In this document: in pieces, positions 39,413-47,771 of the stretch
Numbering within the stretch: the stretch's first letter is position 1
How the letters are laid out: every line of letters begins with the position of its first letter
Assembly (NCBI GenBank): GCA_028335825.1
Contig: JAIOKI010000004.1
Span: forward strand, 310,001 to 374,000
Length of the DNA stretch: 64,000 nucleotides
Source: Nosema muscidifuracis
Taxonomy: Eukaryota > Microsporidia > Nosematidae
Direction of reading: 5' to 3'
Notes under the pieces: generated by a model
Databases searched by the model: none
What the model was told of the DNA's origin: nothing
What the model saw: the letters and a program-made list of their open reading frames with translations, nothing else
Made by a program: the position numbers and the translations under genes

Positions 39413-39820
39413 ATGCAGAAAGTAAACAATCGAAAGATTAGAACATACACTAGATTAAGATGCAATCTAGTTAAGTGGTCATCCTCATTAGCTTGTTCCG
39501 GAAGAATTCCTGTGAGTTATAGGAACAAATGCTTTCTATGTGATGGACCTCAAGAAAATATAGAACACTTTCTGATTGAGTGCCCCCTTTTAAGTGAGAT
39601 CAGGTTCTCTTTTGAAGAGAATTTGCCGATATTGAAGTGTTCTAGAACAACTAACCAGGATAAAGTAAAATTAATTCTTGGTAATAAGGACGGATTAAGA
39701 AATAATCCAGATAAAATTAAAGAGCTCTGTTGCATCATAGAATTCTTAGATAGAATGGTTATATCTAGAGCTATTATATTTCATAATAGACTCAAAGAAC
39801 TTAATCAAAATACAAGATAA
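39413..39820 (+). CDS. C-terminal remnant of LINE ORF2 protein
   Basis: 135 codons open to a TAA. The product matches the last part of the ORF2 protein of the LINE at 40-46 kb: NNRKIRTYTRLRCNLVKWSS against NKRQIRNYTKIRCNLIRWSS. It includes the Cys/His knuckle C-F-L-C-x8-H-x4-C (CFLCDGPQENIEHFLIEC), a likely RNA-binding element of the reverse transcriptase complex. Matching sequence extends a few codons upstream of the first Met, so the frame was cut by 5' truncation and the Met is not a true start. Absence of breaks suggests recent insertion. Confidence 0.8.
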   Translation: MQKVNNRKIRTYTRLRCNLVKWSSSLACSGRIPVSYRNKCFLCDGPQENIEHFLIECPLLSEIRFSFEENLPILKCSRTTNQDKVKLILGNKDGLRNNPDKIKELCCIIEFLDRMVISRAIIFHNRLKELNQNTR

Positions 39821-39885
39821 TTCAGTAATGAAAGAAAATGTGTTAATTTATTAACAGAAAGATTATTTTTTATAGACCTAGGAGA

Positions 39886-40057
39886 GGTCGGGCATGATAC
39901 TGTATGCTGTATTACTTTCGCTGGACTGAGTTGTGTTCTTAATTGGTGTATTGAGCCAGGCGATACGTTCCTACCTGTCTCTTGACAGGTTATAGCCTTC
40001 ATGGCTATGACTTTAAGTAGTCCTAAGGGAACGATATTTTTTCCTATAAGCGAGGCC
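39886..40057 (+). other. Structured 3' UTR RNA of the truncated LINE
   Basis: A branched fold: outer pairing GGTC (39886-39889) with GGCC (40054-40057); small hairpin GCAT/ATGC (39892-39907); stem P1 CGTTCC (39966-39971) with GGAACG (40028-40033); inside it P2 ACCTGTC/GACAGGT (39973-39990, loop TCTT) and P3 ATAGCC/GGCTAT (39992-40008, loop TTCAT). All stems are also formed, with different bases, in the copy at 45.73-45.91 kb. A role in recognition by the reverse transcriptase is inferred from known LINE 3' UTRs. Confidence 0.7.
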
Positions 40058-40064
40058 GGAAAAA

Positions 40065-41972
40065 ATGGGGTTAGACAATTGTAAAAAAAACACTCCGCAG
40101 AGATGCAGCACAAACGAGGACTTACCAACCTCAAAAGTACAGAAAGATAGTCAAACATCTTTACTGGAAGGAATTAAAAGTAGTTATGGTACTCTTAGCA
40201 CTGGTAATGCTTTGTACTATGACATAAAAAAATTGAATAGTCTCTACTCAAAAACAGAAGTTTTGTTTGAAAAAGCAAGTAAAAATTTTTATCATATTGA
40301 TAAAGAAAAGAACAGAGATATTTACAACATCTCTAGATACTCATTAAGTCTGATAGACTTGATTAAGCTCCAAGATGCACATGTTAAGTCGTGTCAACGT
40401 GAACTGAGTACACAAAAGAAGAAGTATGAATTACTTCAAAAACAAGTGAATGATCTCATCAACCGTGTCAATTATGATGATGTCAATAAAGTAAACGCTG
40501 AATCAATGAATGAAGTGAAGCAGGAAACTGCAATAAAAGACAAAGATCGAACTCCTCATCCGGATAACTCGATTGTAAAAGAGGATGGTAAGGTCACCAT
40601 GCCATCTCAAATAACAAGCATTGGATCGCCCAAGTCCTCTGCACTATCAGTCTTCCTTTCCAAGGTAGCAAAAGCCTCTTGCAAAGGCAGGAACCCAAAG
40701 AGTCCCATTCTTTTAAAGAGAACATCTGAAGAAGGATGGACAAAGGTCGTAGCCAGCTACGGAAGATCAGTAGTGATCAAAAAAGATAGTCTATTGGCTG
40801 ATAAAATGGAAGTTATCGATGACAACAGGTATACCTCACTAATGCCTGATTGGATTCGTAACATTAACAACAGTGAAGAGTCATCTGATGACTCTAATGA
40901 TAAGAGTTATCCCTTAGCTTATCTAGGGGATCCTAAAAGACAACAGAGGTCGAAACGCCTTGATAAAAGTAACTACCCTCTGAGGCTATCAGAGGATGTA
41001 AAAAAAGAAAAGGAGCCGAAACACTCCATAAAAGATAATATACATCTAGATGCCAATATGTGTAATCTAGATGTTATCACAGAAGAAGGCCTCCAAGGGC
41101 CTATGATAGTAGACCACAAAGCGACTGACATCTTAATTGAGTCTGTAGAGTCCTTTGTGGAAACAATAAAAGAGGAACAATTTTCTAAGTTGCATAACTT
41201 GCAAGAGACTAAGAAAAATGTTGTACTCAACAAAAGGGAGAAGTCGAAACGCTTCACAAATAAAAACTACCCTAAGGTTGGCAAGCCGAAGGATGTTCTA
41301 AAAGTTCCCAGTAAAACCACTAAGGGAAGTGTGGTATCACACAAACAAAAGAAAAATCTCTTAAGGAGACTTAGAGAAGACTCAGCTCATAAAAAAGTTG
41401 AAATAAAAAATTTTATTGCCCCTAAAATGAAGGACAATAGAGACAAAAAGCCAGTAAAGAAGAATACTGGAGAAAAATGGACAGATAAGCTGTCTAGAGA
41501 AGAACTCCTCAAAATCATGCTTGAGGGGAAGAAACCAGCCGAAAATAAGTATCGGCTGGTTACAATGGAAGGTCTACCATCAGGAGAGGGCCATAAAAAT
41601 TTAGCTGTCTGGGCTAAGATACTAGGTGTTAAGGAATCAGATATTCCTTACATAAAAGATGTCAGTGGGAAGACGATCCTTTTAGTAAGATATGAAGCTG
41701 TTCTGAGAGTGGCAGACAGTCTTTGTAGAATTGCTGAGGGAGTCAGATGCCTGTCTGAGCCAAATGCCTTGAGACAGTTCTTGTCTTATAATAAAGATAA
41801 AATAGTAGCAGATCTTGCTGTTATTAAAAAAAGCTGGAAGTCTTTTGTTCCTCTGCAAAAGTCTATAAAAGTTATAGTACGATGTCTTAATAATTTGGAG
41901 ACAAGTATGTTAAAAAAGTTTGCTTTAGATGATGAAGCTATAAAAGATATTCTGGAGGCTAATGGTCCCTGA
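40065..41972 (+). CDS. LINE ORF1 protein (nucleic-acid-binding, coiled coil)
   Basis: A 635-residue basic protein. Visible parts: a Ser/Lys-rich start; a likely coiled coil at about residues 95-145 (QDAHVKSCQRELSTQKKKYE); a Lys-rich low-complexity middle that carries the motif SKRxxxxxNYP twice, near residues 295 and 392; and a C-terminal domain of about 150 residues (LSREELLKIMLEGKKPAENK to EANGP). That domain is also recognisable in the relic at 25.1-25.5 kb, so it is the conserved core. There is no CCHC knuckle. By analogy with ORF1 proteins of other LINEs it should bind element RNA and form the particle used for reverse transcription. The start at 40065 is the first Met after the upstream 3' UTR. 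Confidence 0.8.
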   Translation: MGLDNCKKNTPQRCSTNEDLPTSKVQKDSQTSLLEGIKSSYGTLSTGNALYYDIKKLNSLYSKTEVLFEKASKNFYHIDKEKNRDIYNISRYSLSLIDLIKLQDAHVKSCQRELSTQKKKYELLQKQVNDLINRVNYDDVNKVNAESMNEVKQETAIKDKDRTPHPDNSIVKEDGKVTMPSQITSIGSPKSSALSVFLSKVAKASCKGRNPKSPILLKRTSEEGWTKVVASYGRSVVIKKDSLLADKMEVIDDNRYTSLMPDWIRNINNSEESSDDSNDKSYPLAYLGDPKRQQRSKRLDKSNYPLRLSEDVKKEKEPKHSIKDNIHLDANMCNLDVITEEGLQGPMIVDHKATDILIESVESFVETIKEEQFSKLHNLQETKKNVVLNKREKSKRFTNKNYPKVGKPKDVLKVPSKTTKGSVVSHKQKKNLLRRLREDSAHKKVEIKNFIAPKMKDNRDKKPVKKNTGEKWTDKLSREELLKIMLEGKKPAENKYRLVTMEGLPSGEGHKNLAVWAKILGVKESDIPYIKDVSGKTILLVRYEAVLRVADSLCRIAEGVRCLSEPNALRQFLSYNKDKIVADLAVIKKSWKSFVPLQKSIKVIVRCLNNLETSMLKKFALDDEAIKDILEANGP

Positions 41973-44900
41973 AAATAAAATTCTAAATATTGATTTATTA
42001 CGATTCACTCTAAGGAATCAAAAAACTTCTTTATTTAAGCTTCTTAGAAGCAACAAAAGTATTTGTATTGATTTAAGTTACAAACTTATTAAAATCAAAA
42101 GTAAATGTCATTCGAGATCCCTCGGAGTAAAATCTTTAAATTATAATGTAATGTTTAATTTAAGAAAAAAGATCAAGCTTAACAGCTTACAAAAGAAGCT
42201 CTGCTTAGTAAAGGCCTTGGCAAGCCATATTAAGATTCCAGAGTTACAAAAGAAACTTACAAGAGTTAATCCAGTTTTAGATAACTGTATTGTAGGTAGT
42301 AAAAGACATCGCAGACGTGATACAACATTTACTTTCTTTGCTGTAAAGAAAGTACAAAAAGACAACTTTATTAATGCATTAAAGCAGTTAAACATTAATG
42401 TGTTAAAAGAAAAACCAGCTAAGTTTAAGCAGGTACAAAAGTTAAAGACTCTTGACAAAGTTAAGCTTTGTAGTCTTAATATAAATCATCTTTATGGGAA
42501 GAAGGAGGACTTAGAGATCCTTTTGAAAGTAGAGAAACCATCAATTTTATGTCTACAAGAAACATGGAAGAAATCCACTTTTATTGGAAGACTAGAAAAG
42601 TATATGGTAGTGGAAACACCTGCCATAGGTAAAAATAAACCAGGTTTAATGACCTTGGTAAGAAAAAGTGGAGCAGTGAGATGTTCTAAAAAAGGTAATG
42701 ATGACAACATCCTACAAACGGTTGTTGAATTCAAAACAAGTACAGGATGGACAAAGATACTAGTTATCAATGTCTATGTGCCACAAGATAGAGAGCTTAA
42801 GCAATTAACTCTCATAAAATTAATCAACCTTCTTAATATTGAGAAGAATAAAAGATCCTACAAGGAGATTATAGTAATGGGAGATATGAATTGTAAAGAT
42901 TCAACTCTCAAACAAAAGCTTGTTGCTGGAGGTTTAAATCCTCTTATCAACTACAATAGAGTATCAGGAACTAGAATCCTGAGTAATGGTAAAGTCTCAA
43001 AAAGACGTATTGATACGATCTTTAGAGTCTTAAAGCAAGACAGTGAGAAGGTTACTATCTCACAAAGATGGGCTGTAGGAGATCATCTACTACTTAGAAG
43101 ATATATAACTCTTCCTTCTCCAGTAGTAGAGACATCTTTTACATATAACAGAAAGAAGATGCAAGATCCTCTTATTGAAGAGAAATTGAGTCAGCTTTTG
43201 AATAGGAAACTATTCACAATAGAAGAACTCCCAAGAGTTTTAAAAGAAGTATGTACAACTGAGAAGGTGTACGATAAAGTTAAGGTAAGAAAAGGATTAC
43301 CTATTAAATGGAAGCACATTAATGTGTATAAAAGATTTAGACTTGTCACAAAGCGAGTACTAAAACAATGGAATGATGTAAATGCTTTTAGGTATTTGAC
43401 ATTAAAAAAAGAAGTTGAGGAAACAAGAGTGAAGGTTCGGCGAGAACGAGCTAATCTCTGGGCCTTTAATGGCATAAACCTCTATAAAAGTAATCGCTCT
43501 AGAGATTTCTGGAAGTGGCTAAAGGGTATGTCTAACACATCAGTTAGACTAGACAATGTTTGTCTTCAAGACGAGGAGGGCATAGCTCACAATGAGCAAC
43601 AAAAGAAGCTAGAAATAGCTAACAAATTTTATGCTAAATTAGCAACATCAACTGTAGATAGTGACTCTATATACAACAAAAGTCTTTTAAAAGAGCCTCC
43701 TGATGACGTCACAATGGAGGAATTAATAAAAGCTACAAATAATTGTGGCAATAACAAAGCAGCCGGTCCGGATGAAATTCCAACTGAGCTATACAAGGTA
43801 CTACTTAGGCCTAGTCTAGTAGATAAAAAGCTGCCCTCATTCCTGGTGGATGAGATCAACAAATTTATAACAGGTGCCAGCCCACCTGTTTATTGGAGTG
43901 CTGCTGATATGGTATGCCTCCATAAAAAGGGAGATGAAACAGATATCAACAACTATAGAGGTATTGCACTGATTAATACAATCAGTAAAATATACCTAAA
44001 AATAATCAATGATAGACTTACACAGTTTGTCGATACAAATAACATTCTTTCTCCTTATCAGGCTGGATTTAGAGCAGGAGAAGAATGTATGAACCAGGTA
44101 GCAACTTTATTAGAAGTTGTTAAAAGAAGAGAATTTCGAAGTCTGAAGACATATCTGTGCTTCATAGACTTCGAAAAAGCTTATGATAATGTTAGCCATG
44201 AGCTATTATTTAATAAGCTACAAAAGTATTGTATACCAGAATATCTGATAAATACATTGAAAGATATATATGGTAACACACAAATGAGAATCCGCATAGG
44301 TGGAGATACAAGCAGTGGCTATAGCTACAGAAAAGGTGTGAGACAAGGATGCCCTTGTTCTCCAATGTTGTTCAATCTGTTTATTAATGACATTTTTGAT
44401 GACATGACAAAAGTGATTGTACCTCGATCAACAATAGCAATACCAGGACTGATGTTTGCAGATGACATTGTTGTCTTTGGTGATTCAAAAAATGATTTGG
44501 AACTAAAAATTCAACAAATCAGTAAATGGGCAGTTGACAATCAAATGAAAGTTAACTGTAACAAAAGTGGTATTCTCGTATGGAATACCAATACAAGCTA
44601 TGAGTCAGAAGATATCTCTATAGATATTGACTTTGGAAAGATCTGTGAAGTCACAGAATACAGGTATTTGGGTGTTTTGATTAAAAAAAGCACCCTCGAA
44701 GATCATCTTGTAAAAGATGGAGCCTTTAGAGGCAAAAAAGCATTAGAAGCATTGAAACCAAAGCTTCTTAACAAGAGTATATGTATTCCGTTCAAGGGAA
44801 TACTAATAAAGAATGTACTAGTACCTGCACTCATGTACGGTAGTGAGTTATGAGGAATGTCTAGCACAAGATCAGGGAGAATCAGTAGGATTCTCAGAAA

Positions 44901-45672
44901 AGCTGTCCGGATGATATTCTGGACAAAAATAGTTCCATTAGATAGGATAATGGATGAGTTCTGTATTAACAGGATTCAAATACAAGCAGCTCTAAATCGC
45001 TTTAGAGCATTAAGGAAGTGGAAACACAACAAAACTATAATCTCGGAATTTGTAGAACAAGTTCCAAGAGCCAAAAAGACTACATGGAGTTCAAGAACTC
45101 GACGGTGGTGTAAAAGATATGTCGGACACGACTATGAAAGTATTGACTACAAAGTAGCCAAACAAAGAATAATAGAGGTATTGAAAGGTAGGAGATCCTA
45201 TAATACTACCATAGCATCCTCACTAGCAGCACAGTATGGTATATTTGAGTCTCAACTCAAGTACATACTAACACAAATAAATAAGAGACAGATAAGGAAT
45301 TACACTAAAATAAGATGTAATTTAATTAGATGGTCTTCTGCGTTAGCTAATGCTCTTAGAATCCCTCAGTATTATAGAGAACATTGCTTTCTATGTGAGG
45401 GAGAACAGGAAAATCTTGAACATTTCCTGTTAGATTGTCCATCCTTATCTGAGACAAGATCTCTTTATGAGAATAAAATTACAGAGTTAAATTCTTTAAC
45501 TCTGACAAAAGTAGAACAAGTTAAGATGATCATTGGTAATATCAATGACATTAAAGTTTCACCAACAGGAAGAAAAGCTCTACTTGTAAGAGTAGAATTT
45601 CTTGATAAAATGATAGTACAAAGATATATCATTGTACAACAAAAGAGTAGACTTCATGTCTCATCAGAGTAA
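41962..45672 (+). CDS. LINE ORF2 protein: endonuclease and reverse transcriptase, one in-frame TGA
   Basis: It overlaps the end of ORF1 by 11 nt in another frame. After a basic extension of about 165 residues comes the apurinic endonuclease: SLNINHLY, CLQETW, MGDMNCKDST, RRIDTIF and GDHLLL carry the Asn, Glu, Asp and His steps of that fold. Reverse transcriptase blocks follow: PDEIPTELYK, FIDFEKAYDN, GVRQGCPCSPMLFNLFINDI and the catalytic FADDIVVF. At 44851-44853 a TGA stands where LINEs usually have Trp (YGSEL-stop-GMS); the same frame continues for 272 codons to the knuckle CFLCEGEQENLEHFLLDC and a TAA. It is otherwise undamaged, so it is either freshly inactivated or expressed through the TGA. 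Confidence 0.88.
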
Positions 45673-45733
45673 AATCTGATACAAAAGTAGCTAATTTATT
45701 AGCAACAAAAGAATTAAATTCTGACCTGGGAGG

Positions 45734-45910
45734 GGTTTGGCTTAAAGCTGCATATTATGCCGTAGCATTCCGCTGAACTGAGTTGTGTTCTTAAATGGTG
45801 TATTGAACCAGGCGATAACCCAAAATCCTGCTGAACGCAGGTCTCAGTCATTATGACTGAAGGATTTTAATTAATCCTAAGGGGTTCCCAATCTTCCTAC
45901 AAGCAAGACC
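45734..45910 (+). other. Structured 3' UTR RNA of the nearly intact LINE
   Basis: Outer stem GGTTTGGCTT (45734-45743) with AAGCAAGACC (45901-45910), one mismatch; hairpin GCAT-ATT-ATGC (45750-45760); stem P1 AACCC (45817-45821) with GGGTT (45882-45886); P2 CCTGC/GCAGG (45827-45841, loop TGAAC); P3 TCAGTC/GACTGA (45844-45860, loop ATTAT). An alternative pairing AAAATCCT (45822-45829) with AGGATTTT (45861-45868) competes with P2. The single strand CTGAGTTGTGTTCTTAA is nearly identical in all three copies. Confidence 0.75.
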
Positions 45911-46016
45911 TTTATGGTATGCTGGTGTGTGTCACATATTATTGGATGTAGAAGTTTTTACTTGCTGTGTGGCTTTTCTCTCTTATTTCAATAAATCATT
46001 TTATTTTTTTTTTTTT

Positions 46017-47560
46017 AAGAAAAGATTGACTGTAATGTACTTTACAGAATAGTTAATGATAATGGAATTCAGGTAGAAAGTGAGTTATTATCTGACGATC
46101 AGAAGGTTGAGGTTATAAAAAATATCCAGTTATTACTTAAATGCAACAATTATGATGAAAAAGTGATTTTTAAAGACGATGAAAAAGAATGCCCCGATAT
46201 TTTATATATAAAATTAAATAATCGTATAAATATAGGAAAACTCGATGAAATACATTGCCGTGAATGTGAAGTTTCTAAACATCTTTATGTTTGTTTTGTT
46301 TGTGGTTATATTGGATGTGGAAGAGTTCAATATGGCATTGAAGGAAATGGACATGCTCAATATCATTACAACATGTCAGGACATCCAATATTTGTGTTAA
46401 TTTCTTCTATAACACCTGAATATGCATGTGATACTTATTGTTATAGATGTGAAGATTTTATAATAAATCCAATATGTGATAAGAAAATCAGTTGTTTGGA
46501 ATTTGCAGCACCAGGAAAATCTTGGATTGACAATCAATATAAAGTAGAGGATAATTTTGAATCTGTTGAAAGTCCATTTGTTGGTATAAAGAATGGAGGA
46601 AACACTTGTTATATTACAACTGTTCTACAACTTATTGGATTTATTTGTTCTAAGGAAGAAATTGATTTTGATCAACACTTTATACTTTGTGATGTTAAGA
46701 ATCCATTGGAATGTATTTATTGCCAGTCATGCCGGGTATTCAATGAAATAAAATTCAAAAGAAATAATCTTTGTGAGAAAATAATATCTATAGTAGATTT
46801 ACTTAAACTTATATGGAAAAGATTTCCTATGTTTACTAAAAATGTTCAGAATGATGCTAATGAGTTTTTTATCATGTATATGCAAGTCTTACAAGAAGGT
46901 GAATTTATCGGTATATTTCCTAAGTTTTCTCATCTTTTTTCTTTTCAGACAGAAAACTTTATTTATTGTGATAAATGTAAATATAGAAGCAGTTCTTTAT
47001 CTGATAATTCTATCATATATACTCCTTTTAATAATGATTTCCGGGTTTGTCTAGATGAGTACTTTAAAGATTCGGTTGCTGATTGTGATTGTGGTGGATC
47101 AAAAAGTATTTCTAATAAGATTATTAGTTATCCAAAATACTTAATATCTACCGTAGGAAGATGTAAATTTGAAAATGATTCTTTCGTTAAAATTGTTTCA
47201 AGTCTTGGAGTTGACAAGATAAATTTGGAAAAATATCTTAAAAAACCTAGTTTAGCTAATTATTTTATAGAAGAGCTTAAGTCTAAAGGATATACCGAAT
47301 CTGAAATATGTTTGGCTTTGTCTATGAAGAATGATTTTGAGAATAAAGAAGAAATAATTTTAGATTATAAAAAAAATAATCGAACTAATCCTGAATATGA
47401 AATTCAAGGATCTATAGTACATACAGGGGTTAGTATGGATAGTGGTCATTATATGTGGTTTGTTAAAGATAATGAAATTTTTTATTTGATTAATGATAGA
47501 AGGGTAACAGAAGAAGGAGTTGAGTATTTGGAGCAATCTTATATTTTATGTTTATATTAA
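46017..47560 (+). CDS. USP5/UBP14-type ubiquitin carboxyl-terminal hydrolase, 5'-truncated
   Basis: A deubiquitinase of the family that disassembles free ubiquitin chains. The UBP zinc finger begins at about 46257 (HCRECEVSKHLYVCFVCGYI). The Cys box GGNTCYITT has its catalytic Cys codon at 46607-46609. A UBA-like segment (FIEELKSKGYTESEICLALS) lies near 47.27 kb. The His box SGHYMWFV has its His at 47447-47449, and INDRRV completes the site. The frame is open upstream of the first GTG (46163), back through IVNDNGIQVESELL to the poly-T end of the LINE, with no ATG before the zinc finger. So the start and N-terminus have been cut off by the LINE junction. The body has no breaks, which implies a recent event. 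Expression is doubtful. Confidence 0.85.
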
Positions 47561-47760
47561 AGTTATTTTAAAAGCCTTGAAATGAATGTTATAATTAATC
47601 TTTAATTGAATTTGTTATTATAAATAAATTAAACGTTATTATTTTCTATAACTCTCTAATGATTTTGTATACTGTTTGATAAGTAGCATATTTGACTAAA
47701 AAAAATATAATTTGTGTCGTTTAAAGTAGAAATAATTCCAAATAAATATTTTTATAGAGT

Positions 47761-47768
47761 TTTACCCC
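47761..47768 (+). promoter_or_regulatory. TTTACCCC start-proximal motif of eRF1
   Basis: The C4 run ends 3 nt before the ATG at 47772. The same sequence at the same spacing precedes the histone chaperone gene at 53.42 kb. It corresponds to the CCC-type motif known just upstream of microsporidian start codons. Confidence 0.65.
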
Positions 47769-47771
47769 AAA

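Larger units (their letters stand above)
39385..40060 (+). mobile_element. 5'-truncated APE-type LINE tail joined to the next LINE
   Basis: From about 39385 the sequence encodes the last part of a LINE ORF2 (open to its stop at 39820), followed by a structured 3' UTR that stops at about 40060. The terminal 100 or so bases of the 3' UTR, present in the copies at 20.7-20.84 and 45.91-46.0 kb, are missing. ORF1 of the next LINE starts at 40065. The encoded tail is closer to the decayed copy at 18-20 kb (shared GN-x-DGL and IIxFLxRM) than to the adjacent LINE, so two subfamilies lie in tandem. Confidence 0.8.
40060..46016 (+). mobile_element. Nearly intact APE-type non-LTR retrotransposon
   Basis: It consists of ORF1 (40065-41972), ORF2 (41962-45672, interrupted only by one TGA) and a 3' UTR with a branched RNA fold, ending in a 13-T tract at 46004-46016. 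ORF2 has the order apurinic endonuclease, reverse transcriptase, C-terminal CCHC knuckle, as in the Jockey/I/R1 group of LINEs. I do not assign a clade. It follows an rRNA unit and a truncated LINE tail, and its 3' end lies inside a host deubiquitinase gene whose 5' part is missing. GC content and codon use are richer than in the decayed copies. Confidence 0.88.

Noticed and set aside
40973-43862. Minus-strand ORFs of 77-105 codons opposite the LINE ORFs
   Set aside because: They mirror the codon pattern of the long plus-strand ORFs and show no domains.
44851-44853. TGA read as Trp by a variant genetic code
   Set aside because: Trp is coded by TGG in the host genes, ORF1 of the same LINE and one secreted gene end with TGA, and eRF1 has standard NIKS and YxCxxxF motifs for omnipotent stop reading.
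46163-46165. GTG as start of the deubiquitinase gene
   Set aside because: The frame stays open and protein-like for about 49 codons upstream, and nuclear genes of this group start at ATG. The true start is lost at the LINE junction.
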